NCBI GenBank assembly: GCA_036346405.1
Contig: CM070548.1
Location: forward strand, 92,474,588-92,538,587
Direction: 5' to 3'
Source of the DNA: Phyllostachys edulis
Taxonomy: Eukaryota; Streptophyta; Magnoliopsida; Poales; Poaceae
Length of the DNA stretch: 64,000 nucleotides
The position numbers were made by a program, and so were the translations under genes. Positions 1 to 12,200 of the stretch are shown in pieces. The stretch's first letter is position 1, and every line of letters starts with the position of its first letter. A model generated the notes under the pieces. The model did not search any database, was not told the DNA's origin, and saw only the letters and a program-made list of their open reading frames with translations.

Positions 1-1378
1 TTCTTGCTGACTTTCTGCTATGTCACGGTCTCTGGATACAACACGGGGAAATTCACTGGTACGGCCATAAGTAGATTTCTACTGATTGCTGTTGGTGCTG
101 CCGTCAGTCTGGCAGTCAATATAGGCATACACCCGATCTGGGCAGGAGAGGATTTGCACAACTTGGTAGCAAAGAATTTTGCAGGTGTCGCAAAATCCTT
201 AGAAGGTATGGGCTATGGCTATCCATCATCAGAATTGTTTTGGGGTACTTGCCAGGTTGCATGAATAGAATAGGCTTGGTTTGTTGCTAAAATGTGAAAA
301 CCACTTTGGTTGGCCATTCCAGGATGTGTTGATGGATATCTGAAATGCATGGAATATGAGAGGGTTCCTTCAAAGATACTCACATACGAAGCTTCTGATG
401 ATCCTCTGTATAGTGGGTGTAGGGCAGCTGTTGAGGCATCAGCTCAAGAGGAAACCCTGGTCTGTTCTTCTCGAGATGCAATTCTTCAAGGATTATTCTT
501 GTTCTTGTAATGTTAACAAAGGTACTTTCCTGTGTTTGCAGTTAGGATTTGCTATATGGGAGCCGCCACATGGACCCTACAAAACGATGAAATATCCTTG
601 GAGGAGCTACACTAAAGTTGGTGGATCGTTGAGGCATTGTTCCTTCGCAGTCATGGGATTGCATGGGTGCATACTTTCGGAGATTCAGGTTTGTGTATCT
701 CATATTCTCACGTCAGCAACAAATGCTCTACTGAATTCCCAACTTAGTTTTTCTTATGGACTTTAGGCACCACCGGAGAGCAGAAAGGTTTTCAGTGCCG
801 AGCTTCATAGGGTGGGCAAGGAAGGCGCCAAAGTGTTGCGCGAACTCGGGCAGAAAGTCAAGACCATGACAAAACTGAGCTCTTCAAACATCCTATCAGA
901 AGTCCACCTCGCAGCCGAAGAGCTGCAAAAGAAGATTGATCAGAAGTCCTACCTTCTCGTCAACACAGAACGGTGGGAAGCCATCAGGCGGCACGAAGGA
1001 ATCACCAAGGGTGAATTGCCCGGGCACACCGTTACCAATCTCGGCAAAGTGCACAAGTCGAACAGCTTTGCTTCGAACTCGTCCCTTGCCAGGTTCGCGC
1101 AGCAATCGTCCTGGCCCGTTCGGCAACCGTCCCATCCGAGCTTGCCGTTTGAGGTCGGGGAATCGAGGACGTACGAGAGCGCGAGCGCGTTGTCGCTGGC
1201 GACGTTCGCCTCGCTTCTCATCGAGTTTGTCGCTCGGCTCCAGAACCTCGCTGATGCGTTTGAAGAGCTGAGTGAAATGGCTAACTTCAAGGATCCTGTG
1301 GAGGAACCCTCTGCCGTCAGCAGGGAGAGTGGTGGTCTTTTAGGCAGAATACGCATGTTTTTTGGACTGAAGAGTTGA
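1..1378 (+). CDS. Aluminium-activated malate transporter-like anion channel, 3' part (5' truncated by window)
   Basis: Four exons join in frame: 1-205, 323-459, 542-688 and 767-1378, with GT/AG borders and a TGA stop at 1376-1378. The product reads through hallmark ALMT segments: a last membrane helix (SRFLLIAVGAAVSLAVNIGI), then IWAGEDLHNLVAKNFAGVAK, GFAIWEPPHGPY and RHCSFAVMGLHGCILSEIQ. A long cytosolic C-terminal domain ends in FFGLKS. ALMT proteins are plasma-membrane or vacuolar anion channels for malate and other anions; the length and style of the C-terminal domain resemble the ALMT4/5/6/9 vacuolar group, which is an inference. The N-terminal helices lie upstream of base 1, so integrity there cannot be judged; everything visible is intact. 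The gene converges on the aspartic protease, with stop codons about 605 bp apart. Confidence 0.93.
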
Positions 1379-1983
1379 TGCAGATGGGAATATTTCTGGA
1401 CCTAACCAGTTTTGTGTGAGGTGAATGGGTAGCCAAATGTGTGCATTGACACAACTTGGGAGGTACACGTACCAGAACCCCCTGCTGGTGGGGGGTTTGG
1501 TTTGCTACCAGTGAAGATGGCCGGCCGTGTAGGAGATGTTGATATGTAACTTACCCACATGGTTTTTCAGTTACCTTGTAAATACGCTCTCACTCTTGGT
1601 TGCAATGGAACAGGGTGAAAGAAATTATATTGTACCATGCATACGGATCTGTGATCTTGCAGCACCAAGTTGTAACCGTATGGTCTGAGCTTGCTAAAGC
1701 TACATACAACCTTCAATTGCATGAGTTGATTATCAGGCCATTTCGCAATAGGTTTAATTTAATGGAAGCAGCTGAAATTCTCTCTACAGCTGAATAATAC
1801 ATACATTGCTTCATGGGTATATACAACACAATATATTACAAACTAGTAGTACAACAAACAGCGGGATTTATTACTATTGACTGTAGAGGAGATCGGGCAC
1901 ATAATGGCAGCTGCTATTCGATAAGCAACTCTAATGGTATTCTCTATGTATCATTTACATACGTTTATTGTGTGCGATGCTCG
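1379..1983. other. Convergent 3' intergenic region
   Basis: This 605-bp stretch separates the ALMT stop from the protease stop and should hold both 3' UTRs. Short ORFs at 1600-1797 and 1813-2031 lack homology or codon character. No repeat or RNA gene was seen. Confidence 0.6.
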
Positions 1984-4900
1984 TCAGAGGAAGGGAAAAC
2001 CCTTTTTTGCTTGTGGCTTGGTGCAGTCTGAATTAGCCCATCCAATCTGCCTCTGTTGATTGTCATACACAACTAACTTGCCGCGCAGAGAAACATCTAC
2101 ATGGAAAACCAGGAAAGTATCATTCCATGTTTGAAACAATCAACCATCTCACTATGCAGCAAGAATTATGAATGGATGGAAAGAGAAAGTGCAAGTGCTA
2201 AGAAGAAGCCCATCCATACCTCCGACTATTATTGTTGACCCATGATTGATATCCGTTCCATTGAGCAGCCCCAGGCAGACATTGCCTTTATCCTGGAAAA
2301 GGTCCAACAAGAAAAACAGATGCACGAATTTCAGCATAGAGCTCAGGTTAGAGACGCCGATAGATGATAGAATAGTAATTTATGAAGAACGCATCAAGAC
2401 TTACACTAATAATCAAGTAATCATCGGGAAGAATGGTGAATGTTCTGGGCATGACAAACCATCTTTTCCCGAAATAAAGGTTCAAGGGCTTGAAGAACTG
2501 TTTGACATCTCCCAAATACCTGAATATCACAAGATCATTAGGAAAATGGAATAGTTTCTTTTCTGGAGAGTTGCCTGTCAAACTTCCTCTCTGAAGAGGC
2601 TGTCTATTATTATTCTATCACTTTACCTCACAGGAAAATCGGCTTTCAAGCATAAAGGTAATGTCCGATCTGAACTATCTTGGACAAAACTGGGGGAGAC
2701 ATATTTAATCTGTCAAATAGAAGAAAAGTTAGTAAAATGAGATTGAACAGATTCACCCTTATGAACAAATTAATAGCAATACTCACAGCAGCAATAACGT
2801 TTCTGTATATTTCATTTGGGAGGTATGTATACGAGCTTCCGCTGTCAAAAATCACTTGAATTGAGTTTCCTACCTGCCCACGTATGCTGACCTGTAGATC
2901 TCCATAATATACTTTCTGGACTTCTGTGTGATATAAGTTACTGATAGTACAAAAAAACCATTAAGGAGAGTGGAAAAAAATGGTTAAAGAAGATAATTCA
3001 AAAGGAAGATGTAGTATCCAAAACGAAATGATGGCCACGGCAATACATGCAAATACACTTTCACAAAAAGGATGGGACTTACTCCGGACCACTTCGAATA
3101 GGAGCCCATGTCATTCCCCATCGGGGTACATAATCATCACCTAGAAACATATACCCTCCTTCACTTGGTTCTCTAGTGATACAATGACCAAAAACATTGG
3201 AAATAATCCCTTGCCTGGCCAGCTGACTAGGAAGGCTTATTGCTGCACCACTAAGACCAAGGATCCCATCAGTCTTTGCTGGTGAGGCCAAAAGCTGGCC
3301 TTGCTGATCATACGCACAACTACATTTGATAGACAGCAAACAGTGAGATGATTTGACATCATTTGTTCTAATGCATCATGCATGTACTAGAGATCAGCCG
3401 CTACAAGGTTTTAAACGTACCCAAAGACAAAGTCTAGTTTTTCCCTTCCACCATTTGTAGCGATCAGATGCATATCATCCCTTGCAAGGACACCCATAGA
3501 GGAGCTTTGATCTGCATATTCAATCTCATAGTCACATTGCTTGCAAGTCTCACAGTAGTTCTGGATGCCTTGCAACTCTTGGCATAACAAATCCCTGGGA
3601 GGGACTATCTTTTCTTTTGCCGGCTTATATAAAGGATGAGGTCCCTGCGATTATGGCGCATATTCATTACAGAGCAATACAACAAACTTGGAAAGAACAA
3701 TGAGGGTAGTCACAGTTCACAAATTAATAAACAGAGATATCCATATTAGTTTTTTATTAATAAGATATCCATATTACTGAAGTAGAGATGCTTGCATAGT
3801 TTAGGTAAAGCATGTTGTTGGAATTAGAATGGAAATTGCTTATGTTTGATTGCATACTTTGGCGCAGTTTGTGCATGGTGCATCACATTGGATCCATGTC
3901 AAGTCGCTTCCAGTATCAACATCAAGAAAATAAGGTCTTGGTGGATTGCCAACAAAGATAGATGTGTAATACTGCCTGCAATTGGTGTAAGATAACATTA
4001 GCCTCAACAGGCCAAGCATGACATATTAGTATCCCAGTATAAATGATAGTCATTTTTGTATGGATAAAGAATAGCCAATCGGAATATAGAGATTAGTTTG
4101 CTAAAGACGCTAGCCTTAACTAAAAATGCTGGATACTCAGATCTTAATAACAGTGTGCATAATCATATAACAGGTATTCCAGCTTTGATGGATACTTATC
4201 ACATTCTACAACAGTACAACTAGACTAAGACTGCATCTTGAGTTCTTGACGTATCTAAGAAACAAAAGGCTTGTAATTTGACAATAGCCAAACTTCTAAC
4301 CCTATTTTTAGTACTTACTAAATCTAAATCTCATCAGATCATCTAAACCCAGTTTTGTCATATAAGCATTCAAAGGGATCTAAAAGTTCCCTTCGCCAAT
4401 TTTCAGCATTCAAAGGGATCTAAAAGTTCCCTTCGCCAATTTTACCCCAAAACCAGATCCATGGAACACACTCAAAACTGCATTTGATTACCAAAAGCAC
4501 CCTCCTTGCCCCCAAACTGAGTAAAAAACATTCCCGTAATCATAATTCATAACGCAAAGGAGCAATATTTACGCTTAAATCAAATCAAATTTCGGAGCAA
4601 TTGTTGCGCACCCATCGGGGAACACATTGCCCTTGATCGGGAGCAGCGCCGTCGAGTTCGTCCCCGCCGCGGCTGTCTTCTTGACCTCCAACTTGTTCCT
4701 GGCCTTCCTGCCGCCGTCGTCATCGACCCTCCTGGCCGCAAGCTTGACGTCGCCCAACTCCCGCAGCGCGCGCCCCTGCCGCGTCTTGGGGTACAACGGC
4801 AGCAGGAACGACTTGGTCTCGTTCCTCTCCTTCTGCGCCTCCTCCTCCATCCCCAAGAACTGCACGGTGACGTCCGAGTACAAGCAGTAGTACGCCGCGA

Positions 4901-5216
4901 CGGCCAGCGCCCCCAGCACGAGCACCATCGCCGCCACCCGCCGCGGCGAGAGCACCCGCCTCGATCGCCTAGCCTCCGCCGCCGCGGTCAACATCGCCGG
5001 CGCCGGAGGCGGGGGCGGAGTCGGGGCGGCGGGGTCGTCTGAGTAGGTGAAGGCGGTGATGGTCTTGCCCTTGGAGGGCTGGTCGGGGGGAGGGAGGGAG
5101 ATGATGACCACGCCGTGGAGCTGCGGCTGCTCCGGCGCCGCCGGGGGCGGCGGCTGTGGCATCTCCGGCGAGATCCGGCGGCGCTCCGGGGAGGTCAGAG
5201 GGGGCGGAGAGGGCAA
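1984..5216 (-). CDS. Membrane-anchored pepsin-like aspartic protease (family A1, nucellin/APCB1-like)
   Basis: Nine exons on the minus strand join in frame: 5216-4612, 3975-3858, 3644-3421, 3319-3083, 2940-2787, 2709-2627, 2519-2405, 2292-2220 and 2096-1984. They total 1,722 nt, giving 573 aa. Catalytic motifs are DTGS (Asp about residue 222, exon 2) and DSGS (Asp about residue 427, exon 5). A proline-rich N-terminus (1-75) and basic stretch precede one hydrophobic helix (about 94-113), so a type II membrane anchor rather than a cleaved signal peptide is inferred. Cysteine-rich WIQCDAPCTNC and CETCKQCDYEIEYAD segments are typical of plant atypical A1 proteases. The C-terminus ends TKPQAKKGFPFL. 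The ATG at 5216 gives the longest GC-rich first exon; the in-frame Met at residue 19 is an alternative. No lesion was seen. Substrates cannot be inferred. Confidence 0.93.
4366..4443. repeat. Perfect 40-bp tandem duplication in protease intron 1
   Basis: A 40-bp unit beginning GCATTCAAAGGGATCTAAAA occurs at 4366 and again at 4406, almost without change. It lies inside intron 1 (4611-3976), so it does not affect coding. Confidence 0.9.
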
Positions 5217-6215
5217 GCCATGGAAGGCAAGTGATTACGGAAACTAGCTCCGGTCGGGTTGGTGGTTTTGGTGTGCGGGCTTGGAGCTCTGCACACTGTG
5301 ATTGGCTCATTGACTTTGACCTTCTAGACGAAGGGTAGAGTTGGAATTTTTGGAGCCACTACGATTGTTAATTTTAGCGACGCGGATAGGCTTGCGCGTG
5401 AAAAATACAGAAACCCTGGTAGAAATTTCCAAAAACCACCGATGATAGAGGCTATCTCTGTTACTTAAAAATTAAAGTTGGTGGACGTTCATTCTTCTTA
5501 TTTTTTTATCTCTGTCTCTCTCTGCTGATATATAGGTCACAGTATTAGCAAACTATCTCATCGCATCGTGCGCTCCCTGCCCCTCCTCTCCTGGTATAGT
5601 CTGCGACGCCGCATATGCTTCCTCCTCCACCTCGCTTACCACCGCTTCTGCTCTCTCTCAGCGCCTCGTCCCGACGCGCTTTGCCGCTTCCATCGGTCGG
5701 ATCTGGATAGGCCTCACTTCCTCCTCTCCACCTTCCCTCTTCTGTTTTGCTCTATTTTGCGTGTCTTGACGAATTAAGATATATTATATCTACTTAATTG
5801 ATAAATGATTATATTCATAAGATGTTTCATAGCAACGTACAGATACTTAACTAGTTACTTAAAAAAGTATAGCGATCAACCCAACTAGTGTGCTGCTACT
5901 AACATAAGCAACATTTAGAATTAGTGCAGTGACGACTTCTTGTAAGCTGATGTAAAACATAAATTTGAAACAGGAAACGTCGCAGAAATTTCGCAGGGAA
6001 GATGCCATGCGAGAGTTGTTCCTCTTGATTCATGTCCTTGCTCTTTCAGACCCAATGGTAGCTTCTCGTCAAACCATGCCGGCTAGTACTGAAGTAGGGC
6101 AATCCGATACCGGAGGTGCTGACCTGGACACTACTTACGATCATTTGACAGTATCTCTTGTTTTCGTTTTCACTGTTGGTCGTGGCAAATCCACACTAGT
6201 TTGTTTATGATCCAC
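5217..6215. other. Intergenic region upstream of the protease gene
   Basis: The protease promoter should lie in about the first 300 bp, but no clear TATA box could be assigned. A C/T-rich stretch at 5560-5760 gives a spurious short ORF. Nothing else was recognised up to the MULE target site at 6216. Confidence 0.5.
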
Positions 6216-6224
6216 AATCGTGGC

Positions 6225-6480
6225 GAGTTTTTGACGCTTATAGCATTGTTGGCGGAGGAATTAACAAAGATAGCATTCTCGTGGTCGTAATGCTAACTGA
6301 CACAACGAACAAGCTGGTGCGCGATACGTGCCCAAATCCGGCCCCCGAGGACTGGACTCGCCACCCACCATGGGGGGGGGGGGGCTCCCCATGTTGCACC
6401 TCATGTTTCGAAACCGCGTCTCAGGGGGTAGTTTTCGCTCTACCGTGCCCCTGGAGACCAAAAATGCCTGTACTATGCCC
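6225..6480 (+). repeat. Left TIR of the MULE
   Basis: It aligns with the reverse complement of 10965-11234, with shared blocks GGCGGAGG(A/G)ATTAACAAA and CCAAAAATGCCTG. The inner boundary is approximate. A run of 12 G at about 6371-6382 lies in this arm. Confidence 0.8.
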
Positions 6481-6954
6481 GGTTTTGCCGTTATTGTGGC
6501 TCTAGGGGCCGAATTTTGCCATGGGCAGTGTCCCTAGGGCACAACTTCTCGGCCAACGAGGCAGTGCCCTAGAGGCACGGCTTCGTTCCATGCCGTGGCC
6601 TGGGGCTACGGTCTCACTGTCTCGCGTGGGAAGGAATCCCTCCGTCCCATCCATGATCCATGCATGCATGCATGCGCTCTCCGTCCCATATGTATCACCA
6701 CATGCATGCACTACAAGAAAAGGCTGTGTGCGGGAGGGAATTCGATCCCTCCCGTCGCTTCGCAGTCAGCGTAATTTCTGTGTCAGGTGACTATAAAACC
6801 CGACTACGAGAGAGCTCACTCTCATCCTCGCTCTCTCGCGTGCTCCTGATGATTAAGAATTATTTAGAGCAGTCATTCTCGGTCGTATTAGTATAGAAAG
6901 TTCGACATCATGAGCAGATATTTTTTTGTCGTATGCATTATCTTTATTAACTGT

Positions 6955-7460
6955 GTAGTTAATTAGTCGTACTTAATTAGTAGCAATTAATTAGTCAAAA
7001 TTAATATAATCGTAATTAATTGGGAATGATTAATTAAGTGTAATTAATTTAGTCATTACCATTTAGTTGTAATTAATTTTATCTTGGTTAATTAGTTGTC
7101 ATTAATTATTCACAATTAATTATAACCTAATTAATTACTCATAATTAATTAGTAATAGTTAAATATATTAATTGAGTTAGTCATAATTAAATTAATCTTA
7201 TGTAATTATTCATGTCATGGATAATTAAATAGCGAAGATAATTAGTTGTAATTAATTAAGTTGTAATTAATTATTAAGTCATAGTTAATTACTCATAGTT
7301 AATTAAGTCGTAATTAATTTAGTCACGATTAATTACTCGTGATTAATTTCATCGTAATTAATTTAGTTATCATTATTTAGTTGTAATTAATTTGTGGTGA
7401 TTAATTAGTCGTAAATAATTTGGTCGTAACTAATTTAGTCATTATTAATTCATTCACTAA
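6955..7460. repeat. AT-rich degenerate AATTAATT array inside the MULE
   Basis: About 500 bp consists of short units built on TAGTCGTAATTAATT, irregularly spaced and diverged. The array lies just upstream of the PMD reading frame. It looks like an expanded simple repeat; an origin or promoter role cannot be shown. Confidence 0.8.
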
Positions 7461-7480
7461 TAATTTGTGTATTTCATCTC

Positions 7481-10130
7481 TTGCAAGTCATGCCTCTACC
7501 GGAACTACTCGAATCGTTCTACGACGAATATAACCGGAGCAAGCTGTGGACCACCGGGGATGGGGATGGTACTCCACCCATCGTGCTTCCGTCGGAAAAG
7601 CATTATTGTGACCTTAACACTTGCTACGTCCCAATTATTCGGGACACATGCTTGTTGCCCATTGCGAGGATACTACAAGTCGAACGCTACTTCACCTTGG
7701 ATGGTAGTCTCATGTCAACACTTGTCGACAAATGGAGACCCGAGACGCACATCTTCCACTTTTGATGGGGAGCGATGACGATCACTCTCTAGGATGTCTC
7801 CTTCCTGACCGGTCTGCCACTTGTTCCAACCCGTCCACCGGCGGATTGGAAGGCTCGGTTGGCGCATCGTTTTGGCATAGTGGTCCTAGACACGGCACGT
7901 GGTGTACCTCGAACATAGCTGAGGAATTTCAGTCAATGCTCGACGAATACACCTGACGAGGTTTGTTAGGACACATCTCGTCACTTACCTTCTTCATATT
8001 TTTGGTTGGGCCTTGTTTCCCACCACATAGGATGATTGGATGTACCCTAGCTTTGTCCTTATCATCGAGTCTTTAGCTGACGCGGAGCTTGGGGCGATGC
8101 CCTATTACAACTTCAGATCAGTCGTCCTTTGCACAACATACAAGGGGGGTTATGTGACACTTCGTAGCACGACACCGGTTTGAAATCGTGCCTTGCCGTT
8201 TGCTATGTGCTCCTATAGCTTTGGAGTTGGAAGCACTTCCCTGTTGGGCGGCCCACCATCCGGAACGCAGTGCACCTCGTACCCGAGTTGAACGACCCTA
8301 TAGATGAGCCCACTACGGGTACTCGGTGGACTGTTACCAAGTTACGCTGGGTCGAGACAAACCGGTGAGGTGCTACCCTATGTTCCATAGCAAGTTCGAG
8401 TCATTGCACGATGACAACATCATATGGTCTCCATGGAGCCCACATTTTGTGAACACGGTAGTCGGCAGCGCCACATGGATTGTACGTGTAATGCACGCAG
8501 GACGCCGAATTATTGGGCGACGACCTATCATCTTGTGTTTTCCCATATGGTGGAGCCTTCAGCGTCGCAGCACGTAATACGATAGTTCAATCTCTACCAG
8601 GTTATCCCCCCCCCCGTTGGGAGGATGATGCAGCGAGCTATCCACTTGTAAGTCCAACTCCATCCAAGTAATTTTATACTTTATACATATATCCGCTCTT
8701 CTCACATAAATCCTTCTCGAATGTAGGCAATCGAGGGTGGGCCGACATTTTGAGGATTGGCAGGCAGTCCAGCATGAGTGGATTACGTTTTGGACGGAGG
8801 TGGCACACAATGAGGTTCTACAGGAGCAGTGACCGTACAACGTTCGGACATACCGTGAGTACATCAAGTGGCACGTACCACGGTCTCGCACTAGACTCAC
8901 CCATCCTCCACCAGAGCGTTTGGAGCAGGTCACGCACGAGGAGAGGCTTTGTCACTCATTCGATCGACACAACACTTCGCGGTGTGACGACACTGTAAAA
9001 CACTCAGACCTATGCTCGCTTCATTCTTGATATTTTTTTACTGTTTGGAACTGAAAGTTGTTGTTTGTCACTTCAGTTCGACCGGATCCAGCAGATCTCA
9101 CACGCATCAAATTCCGCCATCCACAGCCTAGATCACGCCGTTTCAAAGCTTCTCAGTACTCTGAAGTCCATCTTGACGGAGTCCAAACAAATAATCAAAA
9201 ACATGAGCTGCGGTCGGTCGAGAGACGACATCCATCAGGTTGCGCACCGAGTAGGCTGAGTGTTCTCATCTGCTAGGTCGGCATGGCCTAATGAGACTAG
9301 CGAACGTCTTAGCGCTCCTCGTTGGTCATCCGCACTGCAGATCCAGGAGGTAAGTTAGGTTCAATTTAAGTCCCGGTTATTTATTATGCCTGAACTAGGA
9401 GCCATCTACAAACTCTTTCTAAGCTTTAACGAAGTTGATTAAAAGGGTAACTGTCATCCACAAACTATTCATAAACTTCAATACAATGATATGCAAGAAA
9501 AGCTCAAAAAGCCTAGAAAGATCAAAAGTTCAGAAAAGATCAAGGAAAAATCAAATGAAAAAGATCAATGATATGCAGGACATCATGTCGTCTTCCAGCC
9601 GCACGTTCGTCGGGATGCATCACTTCTGCGATCGACGTCCGCACGGCCTACTCAGACTGGCAGCCGCCCAAGTGCTCCTCATCGATCATCTGCATTGCAC
9701 ATTGGGGAGGTACATGATATCCAGCTTAGGTCCGGAATATCGATTTTGACTAACGTCATTCCATCTTGCAGCCTTCAGTTGATCGTAGGTGTGACGATGA
9801 ATCAACCGATGAGGAAGCAGCCATCCCAGCTACTGCCAAGGAGGAGTACACGACGCCGAGATTTGGAGTGTACCACCCAGGCGGCCACCCCTGGTCTACG
9901 CTCAGTAGAACCTTGATTAGTAAGGAGTACCGTACCAAGGCTAGAGCTCCTCCAGGGTCGATGGTACATTGTACGATCAAGGCTAGAGCTCCTTCGCACT
10001 GAGGGTCGTTTAGACATCGTACCTGAGGGGTCATCGCTTCGAGGGCAGATTTCTTGATCCGTTCATTACTGATATGATGAAAGGTGGTAGCCAGTTTGGC
10101 ATGACTCAACTGGGTGACACTGATGTTGGA
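7481..10130 (+). pseudogene. Plant mobile domain (PMD / aminotransferase-like) gene, degenerate
   Basis: The first ORF (7481-7765, preferred ATG 7490) ends in WRPETHIFHF, followed in the same frame by MTITL-stop-DVSFLTGLPLVPTR and RPPADWKARLAHRFG, the signature of PMD proteins. In-frame stops are TGA at 7763, TAG at 7790 and TAG at 7916. Later pieces continue in other frames: MYPSFVLIIESLADAELGAM near 8040, GRDKPVRCYPMFHSKFESLH near 8350, FEDWQAVQHEWITFWTEVAH near 8750, and the C-terminal TTPRFGVYHPGGHPWSTL near 9850. PMD proteins occur as host MAIN-like factors and as transposon cargo; this copy sits between MULE TIRs. Introns may account for some frame changes but not for the stops within conserved motifs. 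Confidence 0.85.
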
Positions 10131-10499
10131 TAGACTTCAGCTGGGCCAGAGTTAGCTTGCTGAAGCAACTCTGCCCACTCAACGGTTTTCGTACGCCATC
10201 CGAACCGATACGCGCTCTTTAGACCGGTTCACGTATCCCAAGGGACATGCTCAACACAAAACCAGGACATGCACACATACGCAGACGCAACGAGCAGAGA
10301 GTGGCTTAGACAAATGAGTCATATTGTATCCCGTGTGTACATTGTATAGATGTTGTGCGCTTATGTTATACTATATTTCTATAGATATTTTGCACAACAT
10401 ATTTGTATACATTATGTGCGTATTGTCGGAGTACATCGATTCCGGAGACAACTACAACGACGGAGATTCACATGAAACCCTAAAACACCGAGGTTCACA

Positions 10500-10860
10500 T
10501 GAAATCATAAAACCATTCTTGGTCACTGTAATTATTCTCGAAAGTCTTAATAACTCATATTTTCATCGCATGATTCAAAATCAAACATATATTTTGAGCA
10601 AAGAAAAAGACAAAGACAAAAAAAAAATTCTATACCACTGAAATACGACAATGTGGTGAATCCGTTATGTTCTGAAGAAAGAAAATCATAAGTTAGCAAA
10701 TCTCAAAGCATATCGAGCGGATAAAAATTCAGCTGTTTTGATAAAATAAAATAGCAAAATGTTGTTTAGCAAAACCGCAATATCGGACGGATAAAAATTT
10801 GTCTATTTTGACAAAAGAAAATAGTTGAATGTTGTTTAGCAAAACCGCACATGAAATAAA
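10500..10860 (+). repeat. Dispersed repeat, copy 1 (second copy at 29200-29510)
   Basis: Blocks such as ATTCTATACCA, AATCCGTTAT, CAAAGCATATC and AATGTTGTTTAGCAAAACCG occur in the same order and orientation here and in MADS intron 1. Within this copy the last block is itself repeated (about 10735-10790 and 10795-10850). Confidence 0.75.
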
Positions 10861-10964
10861 AAAAGGGTTTCGGCTTGGTGGCGAAGCTGTGCTTCCAAGC
10901 CACAGCAAGGGCAAAGCTAGCCCCCAGAGCACCGGACACACACGTGGCGCGGCGAGGAGCAAAA

Positions 10965-11234
10965 CCGTGCCCCTAGGGCACAGTGCAGGCATTTTTGGCC
11001 CCTAGGGCTGCTACAGGGTGAAATCTTCCCCTCTGGGGCGCGGTTTTAGACCCGTGGCACGGCGGGGGGAGTCCGCCCCCCGGGAACAGTGGGGGGCGAG
11101 TCTAGCCTCTAGGGGGCGGATTTGGGGATGTGTCGCGCGCCGGTTTGTCTATTGTGCAATTTTTGGCATTTCAGCCGGGAACCATCTATTTTTGTTAATC
11201 CCTCCGCCTAAAGTGCTATAAGCGCCAAAAACTC
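10965..11234 (-). repeat. Right TIR of the MULE
   Basis: This is the inverted partner of 6225-6480. It is GC-rich with several near-palindromic CCCCTAGGGGC blocks and ends at 11234, just before the degenerate target-site copy. Confidence 0.8.
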
Positions 11235-11243
11235 GATGGTGGC

Positions 11244-12106
11244 TTCACCTGATGTCACATTAGTCCGATGGCGGAGGGAAGGGCAGGCGTGAGGGGGAAG
11301 GGAGGGGTGGGCGTGGGGGTGGTGGCGTGGCCAAGGCGTGGGGAGGGCCAATGTAGAGGCGGAGGGCATGGGGCCAGGTGTGGGGTGTCGGCTGGGGGAG
11401 GAGAGGCATAGGGACGAAGGGAAGGGGGCGACAGCCGGGCGTGGGGGTGGGGGAGGGAGGGGATTTGGTCGGGTGTAGAGGCACTGGGGCAGAGGCGAAG
11501 TAGAAGAGAGAGTGAGAGAAGATAGGGGAAAAGTGGGTGGCGACGGAGCTGAGGCGGATAGCACACACTGGACCGACGAGTGAAACGGGCAGTGCTATCG
11601 AGAAACCGCGAGAGAAACGCCGAACGGAAGCCCGCGAGAAGCAAGCACGAAGGCCGAACTCAGCGACAGAGCGAACGACGGAGAAACGAACGAAAGACGA
11701 TCGGACGGTCCAAAAAAAAAACGGCGATGTGACGGCGCCTGTCCTCACCTCAAATCTACCTCCATTTAAACCGAAGGATTCCCGTGGTTTTGTTTAATGC
11801 AGGAGATTGCGTTCCAAAAAGGCCCTAGCTGAATCTTGTTTCTACTTTCTACTACCCTACCACAGAGTAACTCCAAGATCATGTAGAACATGACATGCCA
11901 CTAGTTTTTTAGGTAGTTATTTTTTCAGAAGAAGTTGTTTTTTAGAGTTAATAATAATTTGACCTAATCTTCTAAAAAATAGTTATTTTTAAGAGGAAAA
12001 GAGAGAGAATTTGATCGTTAACGAAAGGAACGACGAGCCTATTGGGCCAATATCACATACGGCCACAAGATATTTCTCCCGAGGCCCACACGAAGCTTGT
12101 CTTCTC
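11244..12106. other. GC-rich repeat segment and ORRM1 upstream region
   Basis: Bases 11260-11500 are strongly purine-biased (GGGGAGGG-type) and give spurious proline/serine-rich ORFs on the minus strand. Bases 11690-11800 resemble the reverse complement of 19670-19790 (shared TCGGTTTAAA, GATTTGAGG and TCACATCG blocks), so this is repeat-derived. Bases 11850-12106 are AT-rich and probably contain the ORRM1 promoter; no motif was assigned. Confidence 0.5.
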
Positions 12107-12200
12107 CTAGCTAGCCGGTAATTTCTCTCTCTCTAAAAAAAAGCTACCCGGTAACCGACCACTCCCGCTGAGTTCCGCAAGCTCCCTCTCACCACTGGAC

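Larger units (their letters stand above)
6225..11234 (+). mobile_element. Mutator-like element (MULE) with long TIRs and a PMD gene relic
   Basis: The ends are inverted repeats. The left end (GAGTTTTTGACGCTTATAGC) matches the reverse complement of the right end (GAGTTTTTGGCGCTTATAGC), and similarity continues inward for roughly 250 bp. Flanking 9-mers AATCGTGGC (6216-6224) and GATGGTGGC (11235-11243) agree at 7 of 9 bases, as expected for an old 9-bp MULE target-site duplication. The 5.0-kb interior holds an AT-rich degenerate array, a disabled plant-mobile-domain gene and a dispersed repeat also seen near 29.1-29.5 kb. No MURA-type transposase was seen, so the element is inferred to be non-autonomous. 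Confidence 0.82.

Noticed and set aside
6709..6721. CACTACAAGAAAA, the classic CACTA terminus
   Set aside because: No inverted partner or subterminal repeats were found within the MULE or after it, so one 13-mer is not enough to call an element.
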